Source of the DNA: JAIBAJ01 sp965284645
GTDB lineage: Bacteria; Bacteroidota; Bacteroidia; JAIBAJ01
Direction of reading: 5' to 3'
NCBI GenBank assembly: GCA_965284645.1
Contig: OZ260106.1
Span: forward strand, 2,604,001 to 2,668,000
Length of the DNA stretch: 64,000 nucleotides
Positions 42,638 to 52,100 of the stretch are shown here, one piece after another. The translations under genes and the position numbers were made by a program. The notes under the pieces were generated by a model. That model had not been told where the DNA came from and made no database searches. It was given only the letters and a program-made list of their open reading frames with translations. Each line of letters opens with the position of its first letter. Position 1 is the first letter of the stretch.

Positions 42638-44845
42638 ATGGAATTTAAATCTCTACTTAAAGGGCTTGTTTGTGGGATTTTAGGGCTTTTCGGAGGAATT
42701 GAAGGGGATGCGCAGATTGTACCAACCGTTGTAGCTTATAGTGATACCGTAATCTGTGGAGGTAATCCAGCGGTTTTACATGCTGATGCTACAGGGTTTC
42801 AAATCGCCTGGGGGACAGTGATTTCCGATTTTCCGAGTGGTAATTTTTTAAGTGATGACCAGTTTTACGATCAAGTAGTTGACATGGGTTTTCAGTTTAC
42901 GTTTTATGGAAATACCTACAATCAAGTAATGATCTCTACAAATAATTATTTAAGTTTTGATTTGAACAACAATACGCCGGGTGGGTATTCGCCATGGTCC
43001 ATAAACAACGCCTTTCCGGATCCTTCAAATACGAATCTTTTAAATTCAATTATGGGTCCATGGCAAGATATTTTGCCAACTTCAGGAGGTATAATAAAAT
43101 ATGCGGTGGTAGGAACAGCACCTAATAGAGTTTTTGTTTTGGATTACAACTCAGTAACAATGTTTAGTTGCACCAATCTGACTTTTACTAGTCAAATTCA
43201 GTTATTCGAGACAACCAATGTTATAGAAACACATATTACAAATAAGCCATTATGCAATACTTGGAACAATGGCCAAGCGATTCATGGTTTGCACAATTCG
43301 AATGGAACTATAGCTCATATTGTTCCTGGAAGAAATGCTGGGAATCAATGGACTACAAACAATGAAGGCTACCGTTTTACACCAAATGGTAATTCAAACT
43401 ATAATATAGCTCCAATTCCATTTAACCCCATCCCAATTACCAGTGGTGGTGGTCAAATTCAATGGACGCTAAATGGTCAAAATGTCGGCACAGGGGATAC
43501 CTTAATTGTGAGTCCTCCAACAACTTCGGTTTACGTAGCTTCTGTTTTTGATCCCTTTTCAAATATCAATTATTCGGATACAGTAACAGTAACAGTAACA
43601 AACACTCAGATTCAAACTTCCATGGATTCGGTGAATTGTTTTGGAACGAGCACTGGATACATCGCCGCTTTGGGTTCAGGAAATCATGGGCCTTATGATT
43701 ATTTCTGGACGAACTTAATTGGGATGCCTCAACAACAAATCTATAATTCTCCGCTTTCTGATACCTTGAAAAATGTCCCTGCAGGTACCTACATTGTAAC
43801 CCTAGTTGATACGGCCAATTGCGCCCTTATTGATACGGTAGAAGTATTAGAGCCTAATCCTATTCAAATAGATATTTTGCCTACAGACAATGTTTGTTTT
43901 GGTCAGAATTTGGGTGTGGCCTCTGCAACAGTTTCAGGAGGTACTTCACCTTACATTTATGAATGGAATGATTTTTTGGAACAAACTACTTCAACTGCGG
44001 ATTCACTTTATGCTGGAGCTTATAAAGTGACCGTTTATGATTATCATAATTGTAAAGATACTGGATGGGTAACCATTGATCAACCTCCGATTTTAGAGCT
44101 TAATACAGCAACAGTAACAGATACCTGCGAAAAAGGTTTGGGTATTGCAAGGGTAACAGTTCAAGGAGGTACACCATTTTACACTTATTTTTGGATACCT
44201 GATAGCATCAATCAGTCGATAGCCACGAATATACCAGCGGGAATCCACTACGTTGTTGTAACTGATGCTAATAATTGCGCTGATACGGCTAAAGCAGTTG
44301 TGCAAAATATACTTGCTCCATCTGCTGATTTTGAGTTTACTCCAGATGAAAATGGTATTCTTTATCCGCAAGTAGTTTTTGGAAACTTAAGTGAAAATGC
44401 TTCGCGATACCTCTGGAATTTCGGTGATGGTAGCGGTTCCTCGAGTGACTTGCATCCTGTTCATTTATTTCCCAATGCCGATAGTTTTTATGTTTCATTA
44501 ATTTCCTACAACGATTATAATTGTTCGGATACCGTGTCGTATTATGTTAGTTTTCCTCCCATGTTTACCTTTTACATCCCAAATGCTTTTACCCCAAACA
44601 ACGATGGCTTAAATGATACCTTCACCCCGCAAGGCATGGATTTTGAACCAGCAAGTTATTCAATGAGCATATTTAATCGGTGGGGACAAGAGGTGTTTCG
44701 GTCTAAAGATTTTAAAAATCCTTGGGATGGAAAAGATAGGACAGGGAATTTGTTAGGTCCTGGTGTATATGCTTACAGTATTGTAATTGGTGAATGGACA
44801 GGTTACACGAGGAAGTTTGCAGGTAATGTAACGATTGCTAAATAA
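42638..44845 (+). CDS. Secreted protein with gliding-motility C-terminal domain (CHU_C, T9SS type B)
   Basis: 735 aa. The signal region MEFKSLLKGLVCGILGLFGGIEGDAQ is followed by a beta-rich N-terminal domain (~50-250: FQFTFYGNTYNQVMISTNNYLSF ... FVLDYNSVTMFSC ... GLHNSNGTIAHIVPGRNAGNQW) that is also found in the 1,889-aa protein downstream. Then three SprB-like repeats (SVNCFGTSTGYI, DNVCFGQNLGVAS, TDTCEKGLGIARV), a PKD domain (YLWNFGDGSGSSSD), and the CHU_C module (FYIPNAFTPNNDGLNDTFTP ... FNRWGQEVFRSKDF ... PWDGKDRTG). The T9SS would export it. First gene of the block. Confidence 0.9.
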   Translation: MEFKSLLKGLVCGILGLFGGIEGDAQIVPTVVAYSDTVICGGNPAVLHADATGFQIAWGTVISDFPSGNFLSDDQFYDQVVDMGFQFTFYGNTYNQVMISTNNYLSFDLNNNTPGGYSPWSINNAFPDPSNTNLLNSIMGPWQDILPTSGGIIKYAVVGTAPNRVFVLDYNSVTMFSCTNLTFTSQIQLFETTNVIETHITNKPLCNTWNNGQAIHGLHNSNGTIAHIVPGRNAGNQWTTNNEGYRFTPNGNSNYNIAPIPFNPIPITSGGGQIQWTLNGQNVGTGDTLIVSPPTTSVYVASVFDPFSNINYSDTVTVTVTNTQIQTSMDSVNCFGTSTGYIAALGSGNHGPYDYFWTNLIGMPQQQIYNSPLSDTLKNVPAGTYIVTLVDTANCALIDTVEVLEPNPIQIDILPTDNVCFGQNLGVASATVSGGTSPYIYEWNDFLEQTTSTADSLYAGAYKVTVYDYHNCKDTGWVTIDQPPILELNTATVTDTCEKGLGIARVTVQGGTPFYTYFWIPDSINQSIATNIPAGIHYVVVTDANNCADTAKAVVQNILAPSADFEFTPDENGILYPQVVFGNLSENASRYLWNFGDGSGSSSDLHPVHLFPNADSFYVSLISYNDYNCSDTVSYYVSFPPMFTFYIPNAFTPNNDGLNDTFTPQGMDFEPASYSMSIFNRWGQEVFRSKDFKNPWDGKDRTGNLLGPGVYAYSIVIGEWTGYTRKFAGNVTIAK

Positions 44846-44849
44846 AAAA

Positions 44850-45239
44850 ATGAAAAAAGCTGTTCTTTTTTTTGTACTTTCCGCTTGCATTTCCTTAAAA
44901 GGTTTTGGTCAAGGGCTTGTTGCTAAGATTGATTTCAACCCATCAAAGATTGAAACAGGAGTGGGTTCCGTAGAATTGTCGTTTATATTAAACTCAGCAG
45001 AAAGAAGTAACTTAGATTCGGAGCAACTAACTTTGAAAATCAAGCAGGATGAGAAAATAAAGAATTGTTTGGTACTAGTTGATGATAACAAACCGAAAGC
45101 TGTTGTTGTGTTGGAGGTTGATATTGTTTCGCAAAATGAACTAAAGCAATTGTTCAGAAACTTGTTTCATAATTTGAATTTAAATCAATTGATTCTTAAT
45201 GATCGAGTTTTTGGTTCGATTGAAAATATACAATTGTAG
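44850..45239 (+). CDS. Small secreted protein of unknown function
   Basis: 129 aa from MKKAVLFFVLSACISLKGFGQ (signal peptide); an earlier in-frame ATG at 44835 overlaps the previous gene and is unlikely. The mature part (~108 aa) is alpha/beta with no cysteine or known motif I can name. It lies between two adhesin genes: its start is 5 bp after the previous stop and its own stop is 1 bp before the next ATG. This tight packing implies co-translation and a role with these proteins, for example as chaperone or accessory factor; this is inference. Confidence 0.75.
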   Translation: MKKAVLFFVLSACISLKGFGQGLVAKIDFNPSKIETGVGSVELSFILNSAERSNLDSEQLTLKIKQDEKIKNCLVLVDDNKPKAVVVLEVDIVSQNELKQLFRNLFHNLNLNQLILNDRVFGSIENIQL

Positions 45240-45240
45240 A

Positions 45241-48200
45241 ATGATGGTATTTAAGTGGTTATTTAAAGTTAACATTTTACTAGGTTTCTTCCTGCTAATA
45301 GGATTGTCTGTTAATTCTCAAATTACAGCACCTACGGCGATGGGGCAAGCCACGACAGCCTACTCCAATGGTTCAAACAATGACCCCATTTTTGTTTTTT
45401 GTTCTCCAGATAATCTTGGAAATCCAGTTTTGACGGGAAGTTTGACCGCTACACCAACCGGAGGCGTCGCTCCATTCAATTATGTATGGTATAAATATGC
45501 GGTGGCTACCAATTCATGGCAAATTTACAATACTCAAAATGCTGTTAATGGTCCAAGTACAATTAGTAATTTAGTAGATGGTGGTTACAGGGTTACTATT
45601 CTTGATGCTGGAGGTAATTTGGTTGGATGTTTCAGAGCCTGGGTTTGGATTAAAAGCACTACAGTGGATGTTGCAGCTATTCCTGCGGGCTGCACCCCCT
45701 TTCAGTTAACGGGTAGCTATTCTACAACAGAAACATATACCTATTATAATCCTCCGTCTGATCCATTTTTGATCAATGCTTCAACCACAATCACTGTTTG
45801 TATGTCAGCCACACATACCTATGTATCAGATTTGGGATTTTTCTTGGTAGGTCCACCTTCTTGTGGAAGTCCTGTGGTTGCCTTATCCCCAAATCCTGGG
45901 GCAATAGGACAAGGTAGTGTTTGTAATAGTGGTAATAATGTAAACAATCTGTGCTTTTCAACCTTGCCTTCACCAAATTTTAATGCATGTACGGCAGGGA
46001 CGCCTTATACTGGAACATATGATTCATATGGCCCTAACAGCACAGCTATTAATTGGGCTCCAATTTATGGATGTGATGCTACCTCTGGTGGTTGGAGTGT
46101 ACAGATATTTGATTGTATTGGTGCAGATGTTGGAGCTTTAACCAGAGCAACCTTAACTTTTGCTGGGACATCATCTTGTGGTCAAACTACCATCACCTAC
46201 GATTCTGGAAACATAAACTCAGTCATTGATGATAATTCTTGTTCACAGGCTACCGCATCAATATATACTGTGCCTGCTCCTGTAGCTCAAAGTAGGATTT
46301 TTACGGCAACTACAACCTATTCTTGGACAGGTCCGAATATAACCAATGGAAATACCTTAACACCTAGTGTTACGCCTGTGCCAACAAGTGATGCTTGGTA
46401 TTTTTTGAATGTAACCAATTCGGTTGGTTGTACCCATAAAGATTCCGCATTTTTTGATTATCAGGTACCTGCAACTCCAATAATAACACAAGTAGGTCCA
46501 TTTTGCGTAGATAATGTGCCTGTTACCCTAACGGCAGATCAGCCAGGGGGAACTTGGTCGGGGGTAGGCATTACAGATCCTATTAATGGGGTATTTGATC
46601 CTGCCGTATCTGGACCAGGTTCTTTCTTGATTAATTATACAACACCGCCTCCTTGTGGAAGTGCTGGTGGTATTACTATTATTGTAAATGATTTGCCTCA
46701 ATTGACCGAAACCCATTTAGATGAAAGTTGTTTTGGCCTTTCTGATGGATCTATTGATATAACGGTAACCAACCCTGTTGCGGGAACACAATTTACTTGG
46801 ACTCCTGGAGGAGAAATCACAGAGGATATAACCGGATTAAGTCCTGGCCCTTACCAAGTTGATGTTCAAGATGGAAATGGTTGTCAAAATACTCTTTTAG
46901 TAACTATTTTAGGACAGGCAGCACCACTAACGGCAACAGAAACCCATATTGATATTTCTTGTTTTGGTGGCAGTGATGGCAGTATTGATGTAACTCCAGC
47001 TGGAGGCGATATGCCATATAGTTTTTTATGGACACCAAACGGAGCAACGACCGAAGATATTACAGGTTTATCTTCAGGTGTTTATACCGTAACTGTTACT
47101 GACAATCATAATTGCACCTTTAATTTGCCTGTTTCAGTTGTTGAACCCGCCAGTATGTCAATTACTGAAACACATCAGGATGTTTTATGTTTTGGACAAT
47201 CTACAGGTAGCATTGATGTTACTGTAGCAGGCGGTACGGGACCCTTTTCATTTGTTTGGACAAATGGTGCAGGAACAGAAGACCTCAATGGATTGCCCGC
47301 AAATACCTATTCTTGCGATATTACTGATGGGCTTGGATGTTTATCAAATATTCAAGTTGTAATTACTCAACCACTAACAGCCATTTCGGTTTCAGAAACC
47401 CATGTGGATGCCACTTGTTTTGGATATTGTGATGGGTCAATTGATATTACAGCAACTGGCGGTACTGGAGCTTATTCGTATTTATGGGCGCCTAGTAACA
47501 CTTCCATGGAAGATCCAACAAATTTGTGTGCAGGAAGTTATGGCGTAATTGTAACAGATGCCAATGGTTGTCCATTTACCTTGCCAGTTACAGTTTCAGA
47601 ACCTGCTCAAGGTATTGGCGTTACAGGTGTAACTACTGGAACTTCCTGTAATGCAGCTTGTGATGGATCTATTGACATTACCGTTAGTGGAGGTACAGGG
47701 GCCTATACCTATTTTTGGACGAACGGTGCAGGAACAAATGAAGATCCATCAAATTTATGTGCAGGGACCTATGTCGTTACAGTTACTGATGCTACTGGGG
47801 TTTGTACCTTCACTTCTTTATTTGATGTAATTGAGCCTACCCCAGTTGAAGTAATTGTTTCACCTAATGAAACAATCTGTATTGGAAATACGACCATTTT
47901 AAATGCTACTGCATCCGGAGGAAATCTTGGAGCTTATACCTATTCTTGGAGTTCAACGCCTTTGGATAACAGCATGTCGTCCACAACAATCAGCAACCCT
48001 GTAGTAACTCCTGTTGCCGTGACAGATTATACAGTAACAGCGACTGATGTTAATAATTGTGTTTCTTTACCCCAAACAATAACAATTAGTTTGGCCCAGC
48101 CATTAGACTTAACTGTTACTTTGGCAGGACCCAATCCAATTTGTATTGGTGAAAATACAGCCTTTACATTTTCTGCAACAGGTGGAGATGGTAATTTTAT

Positions 48201-49137
48201 ATTCACTTTAAATGGTGCTCCTGTTACCTCGCCATTAACTGTTTCTCCATTGATAACTACAACCTATATTATAATTGTAAATGATGGTTGTGCTACCCCT
48301 TCTGATACCGACAGCGTTACAATTCAGGTAAATCCATTACCAGATATTCAACTTAGCACACCAAGCAATTCTGGGTGTGAAGATTTTAGAGCAAATTTCC
48401 AAGCCTTTACTACCAATGTAGATGGATTGATTTGGGAATGGGATTTTGGGGATCCTACTTCGGCATCCAATTCCGCTACCACAACACCAGATAGTGCGGC
48501 CTCTCATTTGTATGAGGATCCAGGTTCCTATACCATTTCTTTAACTGTAACCTCCACGGATAATTGTATCAATTCGGCCACCTTTACAAACTTTATTGTT
48601 GTAAATCCTCTTCCTACTGCTGGTTTTACAGGCTCTCCAAGTGTTTCGGATATTCTTCATCCCAATATTGTATTTTATGATCAATCAGTAGGAGCGTCCG
48701 AATGGCTTTATGATTTTTTAGATGGAACAACTTCCTCGGATCAAAACCCTTCTCATGTTTTTACTGATACAGGTTATTATGAAGTCCAACAAATTGTCAC
48801 TACAGATTCAGGTTGCACAGATGTGGCTTATAATACAATTTACATAACGCCAGTTTATAGTCTCTATGTTCCAAATGCATTTACGCCAAATAATAATGGA
48901 AAAAACGAGACATTTAACGCCAAAGCCGAAGGTTATATTCCTGGTACTTATGAAATGAGAATTTTTAACAGATGGGGTGAGGAGGTGTTTAGGACCAAGA
49001 GTTTTGAGGCCGATTGGGATGGAAAAAGAAATGGTGTTGAATGTGAAGGAGGGGTTTATTCTTATATGATTAAAGTAAGAAGCGCCCAAGATTATAGGGA
49101 AAAATATTTAAAAGGTAGAATTACTTTGGTTAGGTAG
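45241..49137 (+). CDS. Large SprB-repeat adhesin with P-domain and CHU_C (T9SS type B)
   Basis: 1,298 aa from MMVFKWLFKVNILLGFFLLIG (signal peptide decides the start; the frame opens earlier, at 45199, within the preceding gene). About 160-320: a proprotein convertase P-domain-like sandwich (HTYVSDLGFFLVGPPSCGS ... GGWSVQIFDCIGADVG). About 510-880: five SprB repeats, each opening S-x-T-E-T-H-x-D-x-x-C-F-G-x-x-D-G-S-I-D-I. A PKD domain (LIWEWDFGDPTSASN) precedes the CHU_C end (LYVPNAFTPNNNGKNETFNA ... FNRWGEEVFRTKSFEADWDG). SprB of Flavobacterium is a mobile surface adhesin, so a role in gliding or attachment is plausible. Confidence 0.92.
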   Translation: MMVFKWLFKVNILLGFFLLIGLSVNSQITAPTAMGQATTAYSNGSNNDPIFVFCSPDNLGNPVLTGSLTATPTGGVAPFNYVWYKYAVATNSWQIYNTQNAVNGPSTISNLVDGGYRVTILDAGGNLVGCFRAWVWIKSTTVDVAAIPAGCTPFQLTGSYSTTETYTYYNPPSDPFLINASTTITVCMSATHTYVSDLGFFLVGPPSCGSPVVALSPNPGAIGQGSVCNSGNNVNNLCFSTLPSPNFNACTAGTPYTGTYDSYGPNSTAINWAPIYGCDATSGGWSVQIFDCIGADVGALTRATLTFAGTSSCGQTTITYDSGNINSVIDDNSCSQATASIYTVPAPVAQSRIFTATTTYSWTGPNITNGNTLTPSVTPVPTSDAWYFLNVTNSVGCTHKDSAFFDYQVPATPIITQVGPFCVDNVPVTLTADQPGGTWSGVGITDPINGVFDPAVSGPGSFLINYTTPPPCGSAGGITIIVNDLPQLTETHLDESCFGLSDGSIDITVTNPVAGTQFTWTPGGEITEDITGLSPGPYQVDVQDGNGCQNTLLVTILGQAAPLTATETHIDISCFGGSDGSIDVTPAGGDMPYSFLWTPNGATTEDITGLSSGVYTVTVTDNHNCTFNLPVSVVEPASMSITETHQDVLCFGQSTGSIDVTVAGGTGPFSFVWTNGAGTEDLNGLPANTYSCDITDGLGCLSNIQVVITQPLTAISVSETHVDATCFGYCDGSIDITATGGTGAYSYLWAPSNTSMEDPTNLCAGSYGVIVTDANGCPFTLPVTVSEPAQGIGVTGVTTGTSCNAACDGSIDITVSGGTGAYTYFWTNGAGTNEDPSNLCAGTYVVTVTDATGVCTFTSLFDVIEPTPVEVIVSPNETICIGNTTILNATASGGNLGAYTYSWSSTPLDNSMSSTTISNPVVTPVAVTDYTVTATDVNNCVSLPQTITISLAQPLDLTVTLAGPNPICIGENTAFTFSATGGDGNFIFTLNGAPVTSPLTVSPLITTTYIIIVNDGCATPSDTDSVTIQVNPLPDIQLSTPSNSGCEDFRANFQAFTTNVDGLIWEWDFGDPTSASNSATTTPDSAASHLYEDPGSYTISLTVTSTDNCINSATFTNFIVVNPLPTAGFTGSPSVSDILHPNIVFYDQSVGASEWLYDFLDGTTSSDQNPSHVFTDTGYYEVQQIVTTDSGCTDVAYNTIYITPVYSLYVPNAFTPNNNGKNETFNAKAEGYIPGTYEMRIFNRWGEEVFRTKSFEADWDGKRNGVECEGGVYSYMIKVRSAQDYREKYLKGRITLVR

Positions 49138-49174
49138 AACAAAAAATTATTTATGTAAGAATTTTTTAAACAAA

Positions 49175-52100
49175 ATGAGGGTTTGGTTAGCATTGTTTCT
49201 TGGTTTAGTTTGCGCCTTTGTCAAAGCCCAACCAACGGTTTGTCCAGTTAATGCCGGACCTGATGTTACCACCTCATGCGGTTCTCCATGTACATCCTTA
49301 ACGGCAACTTATTTTCAAACAAAGGCCACAAATACCTACACGGTTTCGTCTATACCTTATACTCCAAGTTCATATACAACAGGTACTACTATTAATACGC
49401 CCGTAGATGACCAATGGTATGGAGTAATTAATATCCCTTTTCCTTTTTGCTTTTTTGGTACGGCCTATACCCAATGTGTGGCTGGTTCAAATGGGATAAT
49501 TACCTTTAATACTGCAAACGCCAATTCATACTGTCCTTGGTCTTTTTCTACAACTATTCCTAATTCAGCTCTTCCTACAAATTCCATCATGACACCTTAT
49601 CATGATATTGATCCTTCAGTTGGTTCTTCGAGCGAAATACGGTATGCTGTTTCTGGAACAGCCCCTTGCAGAAAGTTTACAATCAGTTACTACAGGGTGC
49701 CCATGTATTCTTGTAATTCGAATTTAGCGACTCACCAAGTTGTATTATATGAAACAACTAACATTATTGAAATATTTATTCAAACCAAACCAGGCTGCAG
49801 CGGTTGGAATGGAGGTCGTGCCATTGTAGGGATTCAGAATAATGCTGGTTCTTCCGGCTTTGCCGCTCCAGGAAGAAATGGAGGCAACTGGACAGCTTCA
49901 AATGAAGGATGGCGCTTTCTTCCGAATGGAGCACCTACCAGCACATTTAATTGGTATGCCAATGGTTCTAGCATTGGAACAACGCCAACTGTGAATGTTT
50001 GTCCTTCCGTCACTACTACCTATACCGCAGAAGCTGTTTATACAAATTGTAACGGTACAACAGCAACCGTAAATGATCAAGTGGTGGTTACTGTGCCCAA
50101 TTCATCTGGTACAGGACTAACAGTTACTCCTTCAACTTCATCTATTTGTCCTGGAGGAAATGCAAGTTTAACAGCATCAGGTGCAACAAATATAACTTGG
50201 TCTCCTGCAACTGGATTGAATACTACAATCGGGCCAACTGTTATAGCCACCCCTTCTGTCAATACCGTTTATACAGCTACAGGAACTTTGCCAAATGGAT
50301 GTACAGCTACTGCCACAGCTTCTGTAACTGTTGGAGGTAGTGCTGTTCTAACTCTTAATTTTCCACCTGGTATTTGCTCTGGTACGGTAGCATCCTTGTC
50401 TGCTTCAGGAGCCTCAACCTACACATGGTCCCCGGGTACAGGTCTTTCAGGAACCACAGGTAGCAATGTAAATGCCAACCCATCAGTTACAACAACTTAT
50501 ACTGTTACTGGAATTGACGCAGCAGGTTGTCAAGGTACCGCAACCGCAACTTTAAATGTTTGGAGTAACCCTACCTTAACAACTAGCTCTACCAATGTTA
50601 CATGCCAAGGACTTACAAATGGAACGGCAACTGCTATCGTAGGAAATGGCCAAATACCCTATACCTATAATTGGAGTTCATCACCAAGTCAGTCAACTTC
50701 TATTGCAACTAATTTGGGCGCAGGAACTTATACCGTAACTGTTTCTGATTTCAATAATTGTACTGCGAATGGCACAGTTACGATTACCCAACCTTCCTTA
50801 TTGGTTGTAAATGCCTCTTCTACTAATGTCCTTTGTAATGGAGGCTCTGAAGGAACTGGAACAGGTGTAGTTTCTGGTGGCACAACACCTTATTCTACTT
50901 CTTGGAATACCATTCCAGTTCAAAATGGTTTGAATGCTTCCAATTTGCCTTCTGGCAATTATACCTTTTCAGTGCAAGATGCCAATGGTTGCATGGGCTC
51001 TGCAAATATAACAGTGTCAGAACCTTCAGTAATTAGTTTTAACCATACCCTGACAAATCCTTTGTGTTTTGGTGATGCAAATGGCTCAATTATCTTTAGC
51101 AATATTTTGGGCGGGAATTCTACCTTCCAATATAGTATTGATGGGGGATTAAATTATCAATCCTCGCCCTCTTTTTCAGGACTAGTAGCAGGAAGTTATT
51201 CTTTACTTGTTAAGGATGGAAACGGATGTCTGAGTAATGCCATCAATGTTTCTTTAAATAACCCAATCCAACTTTCGGTTACGGAAGTACATACAGATAT
51301 TTCTTGTTCTGGTGGAACGGATGGAACTATAAATATTAGTCCTCTAGGCGGCACTTTACCTTATTCCTTCTCTTGGTCGAATGGACTAAATTCAGAAGAT
51401 ATTGCTGGATTAACCATTGGAATTTATACAGTAACTATTTCTGATGCCAATAATTGTTCAATTCAAACAACTGTAAATTTAGTTGAGCCGGCTCCTTTGG
51501 TTTTGACTGAAATTCATCAAGATATTTTATGTTTTGGAGAATCTACAGGTTCTATTAATGTGTCCGTTTTTGGAGGAACAACGCCCTATTCCTTTTCATG
51601 GAGTAGTGGTCCCAGCTCCGAGGATTTAAGTTCGATTCCCGCTGGCAGTTATACGCAAAACCTTACAGATGCTAATGGCTGTTTGGCTACTTTGAATGTT
51701 ATATTATCCGAACCTAATGCCCCATTGAATGCCACTGAGACCCATGCAGACGTTACTTGTTTTGGAAATTGCGATGGTTCTGTTGATGTTACAACAACTG
51801 GTGGAACCATGCCATATCAATTTGCGTGGTCTAGTGGACAAAACACGGAGGATATTTCCAATATCTGTGTAGGAAATTTTCCATTACAAATTACAGATAA
51901 CAATGGATGTACCTTTTCACTGCCCATAACAATTAATGGTCCTGCTGCAGGCTTAAATGCTACTAATGTTCCTGTGTTTGTTAATTGTTTTGGAGATGCG
52001 ACTGGTAGCATTGATGTTACAACTTCTGGTGGTACATTTCCTTATTCATTTAGCTGGAACACTGGAGCTGTGACTGAAGATATTTCTGGTCTTATAGCAG

